Assembly (NCBI GenBank): GCA_964565705.1
Contig: CAZMGD010000142.1
Span: 1-8,461 of the forward strand
From: CAZMGD01 sp964565705
GTDB taxonomy: Bacteria > Actinomycetota > Acidimicrobiia > Acidimicrobiales > Ilumatobacteraceae
Length of the DNA: 8,461 nucleotides
Reading direction: 5' to 3'
The first letter of the stretch is position 1, and each line of letters starts with the position of its first letter. This document shows, piece by piece, positions 1 to 6,546 of this stretch. Under the pieces are notes generated by a model, which made no database searches, was not told the origin of the DNA, and saw only the letters and a program-made list of their open reading frames with translations. Made by a program: the position numbers and the translations under genes.

Positions 1-719
1 GCCTGATCAAGCGGCTGTTCGAGCTCGAGGTGCCGGAGATCGCCGACGGCCTCGTCGAGATCAAGGCCTGCGCGCGCGAGCCAGGCCACCGCACGAAGAT
101 CGCGGTGTGGTCCAACGACCACAACGTCGACCCGGTCGGCGCCTGCGTCGGCGCCCGCGGTGGCCGCGTGCGCATGGTCGTCAACGAGTTGCGCGGCGAG
201 AAGATCGACATCGTGCCCTTCAGCGAGGATCTCGCCGACTTCATCGCCAAGGCGTTGTCGCCGGCGCGGGTGAACCGCGTCGTGCTCAGTGACGACCTCA
301 CCCAGGCCGACGTGATCGTGCCCGACTTCCAGCTCAGCCTGGCGATCGGCAAGGAGGGCCAGAACGCCCGCCTCGCCGCTCGCCTGACCGGCGTGCGCAT
401 CGACATCAAGAGCGAGCAGATGGCCGCCGACGAGGCGGCCGGGATCGTGCCCGTCGACGACGACACCGAGTACGAGGCCGGCGAGTGGATCGCCAACCCG
501 GAGACCGGCGTCATGGAGTTCCACGCCGCCGACGGCACCGTCGTCAGCGAGGGCCAGTGGCAGGCCGAGGCCGAGACGCCGGGCCCGCTGCCCGAGGTCG
601 AGGTGACCTCGGTCGAGGCCGTGCCGTCCGGCGTCGAGGTCAACCCGTCGTCCGACGAGGCCGCGGCCGGTCCCACCGAAGACGTCGCTCCCGCCGACGA
701 AGCGAGCTCGGAGAGCTGA
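1..719 (+). CDS. nusA: Transcription termination/antitermination factor NusA, C-terminal part (5' end outside window)
   Basis: NusA binds RNA polymerase and nascent RNA, modulating pausing, termination and rRNA antitermination. The reading frame is open from base 3 to the TGA at 717-719, giving about 238 residues. The N-terminal polymerase-binding domain and most of S1 lie upstream of the window. Visible first is the conserved run EVPEIADGLVEIKA followed by GHRTKIAV, typical of the S1-to-KH1 junction. KH1 follows with VGARGGRV as its GxxG loop, then KH2 with AIGKEGQNARLAARLTG. After KH2 the protein ends in an acidic Glu/Asp/Ala/Pro-rich tail of roughly 95 residues with no second folded repeat like the acidic repeats of E. 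coli NusA. Its stop overlaps the proposed start of ylxR, as expected for a coupled nusA–ylxR–infB operon. Identification rests on motifs and gene order and is very secure; only the 5' end is missing. Confidence 0.97.
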   Translation, partial: LIKRLFELEVPEIADGLVEIKACAREPGHRTKIAVWSNDHNVDPVGACVGARGGRVRMVVNELRGEKIDIVPFSEDLADFIAKALSPARVNRVVLSDDLTQADVIVPDFQLSLAIGKEGQNARLAARLTGVRIDIKSEQMAADEAAGIVPVDDDTEYEAGEWIANPETGVMEFHAADGTVVSEGQWQAEAETPGPLPEVEVTSVEAVPSGVEVNPSSDEAAAGPTEDVAPADEASSES

Positions 720-1042
720 CGCCCGCCGGACCGATCCGTACGTGCGTCGGCTGCCGGCGCGCCCAACCGGTGGCTGCTCTGACGCGCACCGCACTCGACG
801 CCGCCAGCCGGCCGACCCTCGACCGCACCGCACCTGGCCGAGGAGCATGGATCTGCACCGGCTCGCTCGAGTGCTTCGACGCTGCGGTACGGCGCGGCGG
901 CTTCGAGCGTGCCTGGCGACGATCTGTGGATCGCGCGGACCTCGTCGAACTTCGCGATGCATTCCAGCAACCCGCTGGCAGAATGGACACCTCGTGGGCA
1001 GCCGGAAGGTCTGGCGCGCCCGCAGCAGCGACGAAAGGCTGA
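716..1042 (+). CDS. ylxR: YlxR family (DUF448) RNA-binding-type protein, non-canonical start
   Basis: YlxR is a small protein found between nusA and infB in many bacteria. Structural work on family members suggests nucleic-acid binding, and a regulatory role has been proposed in Bacillus. Here the frame contains IRTCVGCRR near the N-terminus (Cys10 and Cys13 if counted from 716), then GRGAWIC (residues 41-47), a further Cys53, and GGFERAWRR. This is the family's signature order. From 716 the product is about 108 residues, slightly long because of an Ala/Gly-rich C-terminal tail. The frame is open far upstream, but between the ATG at 485, deep in nusA, and the conserved core it has no ATG, GTG or TTG. 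The best start is CTG at 716, overlapping the nusA stop as CTGA, with GGAGAG directly before it. The product is secure; the start is a guess. Confidence 0.85.
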   Translation: MTPAGPIRTCVGCRRAQPVAALTRTALDAASRPTLDRTAPGRGAWICTGSLECFDAAVRRGGFERAWRRSVDRADLVELRDAFQQPAGRMDTSWAAGRSGAPAAATKG

Positions 1043-1051
1043 AACAGCGCT

Positions 1052-3997
1052 TTGCCGAAGAACATGCGCGTGCACGAGCTTGCCAAAGAGCTCGGGATGA
1101 CGAACAAGGAGATGGTCGACCTGACCATCGCGATGGGTATCGACGTGAAGAGCCACTCGTCGACCCTCATCGAGGCCCAGGCCGATCGCGTGCGCCGCCG
1201 CGCCGCGAAGGACGGTCTGATCCGCGACGCCCAGCCGGAAGAACCCAAGCCGGAGAAGAGGAAGGCCACGAAGAAGGCTGCGGCCTCCGCCGAGGCAGCC
1301 GCGCCAGCGCCTGGCAAGGTGCCATCGCCGGCCGACGGCCCAGCTCCTGCCCAGGTGCCGGACACGCCGGCACCCGTCGTCGAGCCCGCCCCAGCCGCGG
1401 AGGTGGTCGCCCCGGCGCCCGCCGCTGAGCCGGCGCCGGCCGCCGCCGAGACCGCGCCCGCGGCCGTCGCCGACCAGTCCGCGGCACCCGCCCCTCTCGC
1501 CCCCGCCCCGGCTCCTGCCGAGCCCGAGAACCGGATGATCTCGAGCGGCCGCCACGACACGATCAGCTCGCGCCCTCCCGAGGGTTCACGTCCGGCGCCG
1601 TCGGTGGCCGCCCGCCCGGCCCCGCCCGCACCGCCCGCGGGTCGTCCCCCGGTCGACGCTGACCGGCCACGCTCGACGGTGCCCCCCGGCGACCGCCCGG
1701 CTCGACCGGCCGGAGCTCCGACGGGCGACCGTCCGGCGGCCCGTGTCGGCGCCCCGCCGCCGCCAGGTCGCCCGATGTCGCCGTCGGGCAAGCCGATCCC
1801 GCCGCCGCCCGGCAGCGGCCGTCCCCTCTCGCCGTCGGGCAAGCCGATCCCGCCGCCGCCCGGAGCCGCTCGTGCACCGGGCTCGGGCCCGCGGCCCGGT
1901 GGTGGGTACACCGCCCGCCCGTCCGGTGGTCCGGGCCGCCCCGGTGGTCCCGGTCGCCCCGGCGGCTTCGCCGGTGGTCCGCGCCCCGGTGGTGGTCCCG
2001 GCCGTCCTGGTGGTCCTGGCGGCCCCGGCCGTCCTGGTGGTCCTGGCGGCCCCGGTGGTGGTCCCGGCCGTCCCGGTGGTCCTGGCGGCCCCGGTGGCCC
2101 GCGCCCGAGCGGTCAGCGCCGTGCCCCGCGCAAGGGTGGCGGTCGCCGTCGTCGTCGCAACCTCGACGATCTGCAGCCGCAGTCGATGGGCTACACCGCG
2201 ACCGACGCCCCCGTGCCGGAGGGCACGATCGTCGTCGAGCGTGGTGTGTCCTCGCAGGAGTTCGCTCCGAAGCTGAACCGCACGTCGGCCGACGTCGTGC
2301 GGTTCCTGCTCGGCAACGGCGAGATGGTCACCGCGACCATGACGCTGTCCGACGAGCAGATGGAGCTGTTCGCGCTGGAGGTCGGTGCCGACCTGCTGCT
2401 GGTCGATGCCGGTCAGCAAGAAGAGCTCGAGCTCCAGGCACTGTTCGACGACAGCGACGACGACGACGAGACGTTGCAGCAGGCGCGTCCGCCGATCATC
2501 ACCGTGATGGGTCACGTCGACCACGGCAAGACGACGCTGCTCGACAAGATCCGCAAGGCCAATGTCGTGTCCGGCGAAGCCGGTGGCATCACGCAGCACA
2601 TCGGCGCCTACCAGACCGATGTCAGCGGTCACAAGATCACGTTCCTCGACACGCCCGGCCACGCCGCGTTCACGAAGATGCGCGCCCGCGGCGCGCAGGT
2701 CACCGACATCGTCGTGTTGATGGTCGCGGCCGACGACGGCGTGATGCCGCAGACGGTCGAGGCGATCAACCACGCCCGGGCGGCAGACGTTCCGATCGTG
2801 GTCGCGCTCAACAAGATCGACAAGGACAACGCCGACCCGCAGCGCGTGCTGAGCCAGCTCAGCGAGCAGGAGCTCGTCCCCGAGTCGTGGGGCGGCGACA
2901 CGATCGTCGTCGAGATGTCGGCTCAGCAGGAGCTGGGCATCGACGACCTCCTCGAGCAGCTGCTCGTGGTCGCCGAGCTGGAAGAGCTGTCGGCCAACCC
3001 GACCGGCCGGGCCAAGGGCGTCGTGCTCGAGGCCAACCTCGACGTCGGCCGCGGCCCGGTCGCCACGATCCTCGTCGACAAGGGCGAGCTCAAGGTCGGC
3101 GACCCGATCGTCGCCGGCGGCGCCTGGGGCAAGGTCCGGGCGATGATCGACGACAAGGGTCAGCAGATCAAGGTCGCCGGACCGTCCACGCCTGTCGTCG
3201 TGCTCGGCCTGTCCGCCGTGCCCCACGCTGGTGACGAGTTCCGTGTCGCCCCGAACGAGAAGATCGCCCGCACCGTCGGCGAGGCCCGCGAGCAGCGGTC
3301 CAAGCTCAACAACCAGCGTGGCGACGCACGGGTGCAGCGCGGCGTCCGGCTCGAGGACGTGTTCAGCCAGGTCCAGGCCGGCGAGATCGCCACCTTGAAC
3401 CTGATCCTGAAGGCCGACGTGCAGGGCTCGCTCGAAGCGGTCACCGAGAGCCTCCGCCGCCTGGAGCGCGACGACGTCAAGCTGGCGTTCGTGCACCGCG
3501 CGGTCGGCGGCATCAGCGAGTACGACATCACGCTGGCGTCGGCGTCCAACGCGACGATCATCGGGTTCAACGTGCGCCCGAACAAGAGCGCCCGCGACCT
3601 CGCCGAGGCCGAGAGCGTCGAGATCCGGACCTACGAGATCATCTACAAGCTGCTCGAGGACATCGAGCAGGCGATGGTCGGCATGCTGGCCCCCGAGTTC
3701 GAGGAAGTGGTCACCGGCGAGGCCGAGGTCCGCGAGATCTTCCGTGTGCCGAAGATCGGCGCGATCGCCGGTTGCCTCGTGCGCAGCGGTCAGATCACCC
3801 GTGGGTCCAAGGTTCGCTTCCTGCGCGACGGCACGATCATCTGGAAGGGCGCGATCCAGTCGCTGCGCCGCTTCAAGGACGACGTCCGCGAGGTCCGCGA
3901 GGGCTTCGAGTGCGGCATCGGCCTCACCGACTTCCAGGACCTCAAGCAGGGCGACCTGATCGAGACCTACGAAGAGCGCGAGATCCCGCGTACATAG
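1052..3997 (+). CDS. infB: Translation initiation factor IF-2
   Basis: IF2 is the cytosolic GTPase that recruits fMet-tRNA to the 30S subunit and promotes subunit joining. The 981-residue product has an N-terminal IF2_N domain (RVHELAKELG, about 5-55), then an Ala/Pro- and Gly/Pro/Arg-rich linker (about 70-355) and a basic patch with RRRRR (about 354-371). A second IF2_N-like domain follows (about 393-460), then an acidic stretch. The G domain has G1 GHVDHGKT (487-494), the GGITQHIG switch region (511-518), G3 DTPGH (533-537), G4 NKID (587-590) and G5 SAQ (623-625). Domains II to IV run from about 655 to the end, ending in the fMet-tRNA-binding barrel. The start is TTG 1052, chosen because it gives the usual few residues before RVHELAKE; in-frame ATG 1064 is the alternative. 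AAAGG at 1033-1037 is rather far from TTG, and GAAG at 1057-1060 lies close to the ATG. The length exceeds E. coli IF2 (890) because of the linker. Confidence 0.97.
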   Translation: MPKNMRVHELAKELGMTNKEMVDLTIAMGIDVKSHSSTLIEAQADRVRRRAAKDGLIRDAQPEEPKPEKRKATKKAAASAEAAAPAPGKVPSPADGPAPAQVPDTPAPVVEPAPAAEVVAPAPAAEPAPAAAETAPAAVADQSAAPAPLAPAPAPAEPENRMISSGRHDTISSRPPEGSRPAPSVAARPAPPAPPAGRPPVDADRPRSTVPPGDRPARPAGAPTGDRPAARVGAPPPPGRPMSPSGKPIPPPPGSGRPLSPSGKPIPPPPGAARAPGSGPRPGGGYTARPSGGPGRPGGPGRPGGFAGGPRPGGGPGRPGGPGGPGRPGGPGGPGGGPGRPGGPGGPGGPRPSGQRRAPRKGGGRRRRRNLDDLQPQSMGYTATDAPVPEGTIVVERGVSSQEFAPKLNRTSADVVRFLLGNGEMVTATMTLSDEQMELFALEVGADLLLVDAGQQEELELQALFDDSDDDDETLQQARPPIITVMGHVDHGKTTLLDKIRKANVVSGEAGGITQHIGAYQTDVSGHKITFLDTPGHAAFTKMRARGAQVTDIVVLMVAADDGVMPQTVEAINHARAADVPIVVALNKIDKDNADPQRVLSQLSEQELVPESWGGDTIVVEMSAQQELGIDDLLEQLLVVAELEELSANPTGRAKGVVLEANLDVGRGPVATILVDKGELKVGDPIVAGGAWGKVRAMIDDKGQQIKVAGPSTPVVVLGLSAVPHAGDEFRVAPNEKIARTVGEAREQRSKLNNQRGDARVQRGVRLEDVFSQVQAGEIATLNLILKADVQGSLEAVTESLRRLERDDVKLAFVHRAVGGISEYDITLASASNATIIGFNVRPNKSARDLAEAESVEIRTYEIIYKLLEDIEQAMVGMLAPEFEEVVTGEAEVREIFRVPKIGAIAGCLVRSGQITRGSKVRFLRDGTIIWKGAIQSLRRFKDDVREVREGFECGIGLTDFQDLKQGDLIETYEEREIPRT
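1778..1863 (+). repeat. Direct repeat inside infB linker (35 nt, two copies)
   Basis: An identical 35-nt stretch occurs at 1778-1812 and again at 1829-1863, offset 51 bases (17 codons). Each copy encodes SPSGKPIPPPPG, at IF2 residues 243-254 and 260-271. Identity at the DNA level, including synonymous positions, points to recent in-frame duplication within the linker. Confidence 0.85.
1921..2110 (+). repeat. Gly/Pro/Arg-rich repeat block in infB linker
   Basis: The DNA is a run of imperfect GGTCCTGGCGGCCCC-like units encoding collagen-like GRPGGPGGP motifs (about IF2 residues 290-353). A 29-nt unit at 2000-2028 recurs exactly at 2027-2055 (27-base step, nine codons) and again at 2066-2094 with one visible substitution. 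The length is a multiple of three at each step, so the frame is kept. It is likely a disordered, length-variable spacer leading into the basic RRRRR patch. Confidence 0.85.
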
Positions 3998-4051
3998 AGG
4001 GCGGCGCCGGGCCTGCTCCGGCGGGCCCGCCAGGATCGGCGGACTTCTCAC

Positions 4052-4057
4052 TAGCCT
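4052..4057 (+). promoter_or_regulatory. Candidate -10 box (TAGCCT) for leaderless rbfA transcription
   Basis: TAGCCT fits the TANNNT pattern used by actinobacterial primary sigma factors. It ends seven bases before the rbfA ATG at 4065, so transcription would begin at or next to the start codon. No purine-rich Shine-Dalgarno sequence precedes this ATG, which fits a leaderless start. No convincing -35 box is seen. rbfA could instead simply be read from the infB transcript. Confidence 0.4.
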
Positions 4058-4064
4058 TCTGTCC

Positions 4065-4493
4065 ATGTCCGGTCGTCAACGTCGTTCGTCCGCGTCCTCG
4101 GGAGCACCCCGGTATCCGCGGACCGCGCGGCTGTCGGAGAGCTTGCGCGAGGTGATCGCGGAGGAGCTCGTCCGCATCGACGACGAGGATCTCGAGCACG
4201 TGTCGATCACGACGATCGACGTCGACCCGGAGATGAACCGGGCGATCGTCTACTTCGACTCCCTCGTCGGCGAGACCGGCGACGACGAGATCGTGCACGC
4301 GTTCGCATCACACCGGGTCCGGCTCCAGTCGGCAGTCGGCCGCCAGATCCGGGCCAAGAAGACGCCGATCCTCGAGTTCCGACCGGACGAGGTGATCCGC
4401 GCCGCGGAGCGCATCGACCAGATCCTGCGGGCGCAGGACACGCTGCCGCAGCGGCCTGCCGATCCCGCCGATCTTCCCGTCGACGGCGAGTAG
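4065..4493 (+). CDS. rbfA: 30S ribosome-binding factor RbfA
   Basis: RbfA binds the free 30S subunit near the 16S rRNA 5' helix and assists late maturation. The 142-residue product shows the family pattern along its length: RLSESLREVIAEELVRIDDEDLEHVSI in the first helix and turn, ITTIDVDPEMNRAIVYFDSL in the central strands, then RQIRAKKTPILEFRPDE near the end of the KH-like fold. A Ser/Arg-rich N-terminal extension (about 1-18) and a Pro/Asp-rich tail (about 128-142) flank it. ATG 4065 is the only sensible start before the conserved helix. The gene lies 67 bases after infB and its stop is two bases before the truB start, so coupling to truB is likely. Length is ordinary for the family. Confidence 0.95.
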   Translation: MSGRQRRSSASSGAPRYPRTARLSESLREVIAEELVRIDDEDLEHVSITTIDVDPEMNRAIVYFDSLVGETGDDEIVHAFASHRVRLQSAVGRQIRAKKTPILEFRPDEVIRAAERIDQILRAQDTLPQRPADPADLPVDGE

Positions 4494-4495
4494 GC

Positions 4496-5365
4496 GTGGG
4501 ACGCCAACGCCGCCCGCCCACGACGCACGGGTTGGCGATCGTCGACAAGCCCGCGGGCGTCACGAGCCACGATGTCGTCGACATGCTGCGCAAGCGGTTC
4601 GGCGAGCGCCAGGTCGGTCACTCCGGCACGCTGGATCCAGACGCGACCGGGGTGCTGCTGGTTGGCGTCGGCAAGGTCACCAAGCTGCTGCGGTTCCTGA
4701 CCTCGCTTGGCAAGACCTACACCGCCGAGGTCGTCCTCGGCACCGAGACGTCCACGCTCGACGCCGCCGGCGAGGTCACCGCGACGTACGACATGAGCGG
4801 CGTGACACTCGACGATGCCCGGCGCGTCGCCGGCGATCATCTCACCGGCGACATCCTCCAGGTGCCGCCGATGGTCTCGGCGGTCAAGGTCGGCGGCAGG
4901 CGCCTGCACGAGCTGGCCCGTGAAGGGATCGAGGTCGAGCGTGAGCCTCGACCGGTCACCGTGCACCGATTCGCCGTGGCTGCCGGGCCGGAGCCCGGCG
5001 TGCTCGCGATCGAGGTGCAGTGCAGCTCCGGCACGTACGTGCGGACCCTCGCCGCCGACCTCGGCCACCTGCTCGGTGGCGGCGCGCACCTCCGCAACCT
5101 GCGCCGCACCGCCGTCGGCTCGTTCGCGGCGGCCGAGTCGTTGCCGCCCGACGACTGCGAGCTGATCCCGCCCGCGGCGGCGATGCGCGACTACGAGTCG
5201 GTGCAGGTGGATGGTCAGACCGCGGCGATCATCGCCACCGGCCGCGTCCTGCCCCAGCCGCCTGGTGACGGCCCGTGGGCGATCACCGACCCCGAGGGAT
5301 CGCTGATCGCGGTCTACGAACCGTTCAACGACGGCTGGTGCAAACCCGCAGTCGTCCTCGCCTGA
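4496..5365 (+). CDS. truB: tRNA pseudouridine(55) synthase TruB
   Basis: TruB isomerises U55 in the T loop of tRNAs to pseudouridine. The 289-residue product begins with GLAIVDKPAGVTSHDVV (about 12-28), followed by GHSGTLDPDATGVL, in which Asp47 is the expected catalytic residue. KTY (73-75) supplies the conserved Tyr, and SGTYVRTLAADLG (about 178-190) carries Arg183, matching the conserved active-site Arg. GAHLRNLRRTAVGSF follows. The last 60 or so residues (AITDPEGSLIAVYE and on) look like the small PUA-like C-terminal domain. The GTG start lies two bases after the rbfA stop, with GGCGAG shortly upstream, so translational coupling is probable. There is no truncation or missing key residue. 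The gene is the last of the nusA-to-truB run before the strand switches. Confidence 0.96.
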   Translation: MGRQRRPPTTHGLAIVDKPAGVTSHDVVDMLRKRFGERQVGHSGTLDPDATGVLLVGVGKVTKLLRFLTSLGKTYTAEVVLGTETSTLDAAGEVTATYDMSGVTLDDARRVAGDHLTGDILQVPPMVSAVKVGGRRLHELAREGIEVEREPRPVTVHRFAVAAGPEPGVLAIEVQCSSGTYVRTLAADLGHLLGGGAHLRNLRRTAVGSFAAAESLPPDDCELIPPAAAMRDYESVQVDGQTAAIIATGRVLPQPPGDGPWAITDPEGSLIAVYEPFNDGWCKPAVVLA

Positions 5366-5391
5366 TCACCCCCTCACCAATCTCCTTCGAA

Positions 5392-5435
5392 CTCGGGAGT
5401 GTTTTGGCTGCTGGGGCAGCCAAAACACTCCCGAG
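5392..5435. terminator. Perfect 20-bp inverted repeat between convergent genes, probable bidirectional terminator
   Basis: CTCGGGAGTGTTTTGGCTGC (5392-5411) is followed by a TGGG loop (5412-5415) and its exact reverse complement (5416-5435). The resulting stem has 20 perfect pairs with a four-base loop. It sits 26 bases after the truB stop and about 40 bases beyond the stop of the convergent oxidoreductase gene, the place for a shared terminator. There is no T run after the stem on either strand, although the stem itself contains TTTT/AAAA. A copy of a dispersed palindromic repeat is the main alternative. Confidence 0.7.
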
Positions 5436-5438
5436 AAC

Positions 5439-5480
5439 GTCGGAGGTCGGAGGTCGGAGGTCAGAGGTCGGAGGTCAGAG
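5439..5480. repeat. Six tandem heptamers (GTCGGAG/GTCAGAG)
   Basis: Six uninterrupted 7-nt units run from 5439 to 5480: three GTCGGAG, then GTCAGAG, GTCGGAG, GTCAGAG, differing only at the fourth base. They start three bases after the hairpin and run into the 3' end of the minus-strand oxidoreductase gene. The TGA of that gene (5477-5475) comes from the last GTCAGAG unit read on the minus strand as CTCTGAC. The layout resembles short tandemly repeated repetitive sequences described in other bacteria. Confidence 0.9.
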
Positions 5481-6452
5481 GCGGGGGAGGACCTGCTCCT
5501 CGAGCAGCTGGAGCGTCTCCCAGGCGGTGTCGATGGGCATGCCGCCACACAGGGGGTGGAACCCGAACGTGAACGCCGGGTCGGCGGTGGCCTTGGCCAC
5601 CGCCTCGTCCGGCGTCAGGATCGTGTACATCCCCTCGGCGCGCAGCTCGTCGACGTTCGTGGCGTGGGAGTGGGCGGCCGACTTGATGTCGTCGGTCTGC
5701 CAGCTGTGGTACGTCCAGGCCTCGTGGAAGAGGTGGTGGCCGATCTCCGCCCACGCCTTGTCGGGGTCCTCGGCGAGCCAGACGTGGCTGAAGTTGCCGT
5801 CGGGCATCATCCCGATGCCCTGGGTGCCCTGCTCGGCGTGCAGCTCGTTGAAGTAGTCCATCAGGTCGGGCACGGACGCAGCGAAGAAGATCGGCAGGTC
5901 GAACCGCACGGCGCGGCGCACCGCCGCCTTCGACGTGCCGCCGATGAAGAACATCGGATGCGGCTTGGTCAGCGGCGCGGGCGTGACCTTGACCCGGGTG
6001 CCGCGGTACTCGAACTCCTCGCCGGTCCAAGCGTTGAGCATCGCCTCGACGCACTCGTCCATCAGCTTGCCGCGGCCCTTCCAGTCCTTCTGGTGGGCGG
6101 CGTACTCCGAGGGCCGGTAGCCGATGCCGCCGACGGTCATCAACCGGCCGCCGCTCAGGAGGTCGATCACGGCGATGTCCTCGGCGATGCGCAACGGGTC
6201 GTGCAGCGGCACGAGCAACGCCATCAGCATCACGTTGATCGACTCGGTCGACGCGAGGATCGCCGCCGCGGTCGTCAGCGGCGACGGGCTCCAGCCGTTG
6301 TCGGCGCCGTGGTGCTCCTCGAGCGAGACCGCGCTGAACTGGTGCTTGTCGGCGAAGCGGGCCATCTCCAGCCCCGCCTTGTAGCGATCGGACAGCTGCT
6401 TGGCATCGATCTCGGGCTGGATGAAGTTCAGCCGGAGCATGGCGTTGACCAT
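5475..6452 (-). CDS. LLM-class (luciferase-like) flavin-dependent oxidoreductase
   Basis: Members of this TIM-barrel family use reduced FMN or F420 to oxidise or reduce diverse small molecules; the substrate cannot be read from sequence. The 325-residue product has SLEEHHG (43-49), typical of the bacterial-luciferase-like branch. It also has PLHDPLRIAEDIAVIDLLSGGR (about 82-103), GGIGYRPSEY (108-117), KPHPMFFIGGTSKAAVRRA in the second half, and a C-terminal GFHPLCGGMP segment. No signal peptide or membrane segment is seen, so it is probably cytosolic. ATG 6452 is preceded by AGGGGG eight bases upstream, one of the best ribosome-binding sites in the window. The gene is transcribed against truB and divergently from ribF. 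Its stop is supplied by a tandem heptamer repeat. Whether the cofactor is FMN or F420 is open; F420 is plausible in an actinobacterium. Confidence 0.88.
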   Translation of the reverse strand: MVNAMLRLNFIQPEIDAKQLSDRYKAGLEMARFADKHQFSAVSLEEHHGADNGWSPSPLTTAAAILASTESINVMLMALLVPLHDPLRIAEDIAVIDLLSGGRLMTVGGIGYRPSEYAAHQKDWKGRGKLMDECVEAMLNAWTGEEFEYRGTRVKVTPAPLTKPHPMFFIGGTSKAAVRRAVRFDLPIFFAASVPDLMDYFNELHAEQGTQGIGMMPDGNFSHVWLAEDPDKAWAEIGHHLFHEAWTYHSWQTDDIKSAAHSHATNVDELRAEGMYTILTPDEAVAKATADPAFTFGFHPLCGGMPIDTAWETLQLLEEQVLPRL

Positions 6453-6483
6453 CGGTGGATCCCCCTCGTGAGTTCAACGCGGG

Positions 6484-6489
6484 ACGCTA
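6484..6489 (-). promoter_or_regulatory. Candidate -10 box (TAGCGT) for the oxidoreductase gene
   Basis: Read on the minus strand, TAGCGT fits TANNNT and lies about 31 bases before the ATG at 6452. That would leave a leader of roughly 25 bases containing the AGGGGG ribosome-binding site. No clear -35 hexamer is seen. The same hexamer occurs facing ribF at 6533-6538. Confidence 0.35.
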
Positions 6490-6490
6490 C

Positions 6491-6521
6491 CGCTCGGCGA
6501 GCGACGCTTGCGTGCCGAGCG
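6491..6521. promoter_or_regulatory. Inverted repeat in divergent promoter region, possible operator
   Basis: CGCTCGGC (6491-6498) and its exact reverse complement GCCGAGCG (6514-6521) are separated by 15 bases and lie between the two candidate -10 boxes. An eight-base match in GC-rich DNA can arise by chance, so an operator role is inference. Confidence 0.3.
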
Positions 6522-6532
6522 CGGCCAGGCGT

Positions 6533-6538
6533 TAGCGT
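6533..6538 (+). promoter_or_regulatory. Candidate -10 box (TAGCGT) for leaderless ribF
   Basis: TAGCGT fits TANNNT and ends eight bases before GTG 6547, so transcription would start at or beside that codon. TTGCGT at 6508-6513, 19 bases upstream, is a weak -35 candidate. No Shine-Dalgarno sequence precedes the GTG. The spacing supports GTG 6547 over the upstream in-frame TTG 6508, which would place the promoter inside the coding region. Confidence 0.4.
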
Positions 6539-6546
6539 TTCGGCCC

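Noticed and set aside
742..1428. 228-codon plus-strand frame starting with an ATG inside ylxR
   Set aside because: It reads ylxR and the start of infB out of frame. The YlxR and IF2_N motifs lie in the other frames, so the ATG at 742 is not the ylxR start.
640..1911. 423-codon antisense frame over nusA, ylxR and infB
   Set aside because: Composed of Gly/Ala/Pro runs opposite the infB linker; it spans three real genes and has no recognisable motif.
4008..4031. GC-rich palindromes after infB (GGCGGGCCCGCC at 4020-4031; CGGGCC/GGCCCG arms) as a terminator
   Set aside because: Short arms, no T run, and a position inside a conserved operon; such palindromes are common by chance at this GC content.
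1586..4066. 826-codon open frame antisense to infB
   Set aside because: It mirrors infB across its whole length. Its translation is low-complexity Arg/Gly/Thr or Asp/Leu-rich with no domain, as expected of a shadow frame in GC-rich DNA.
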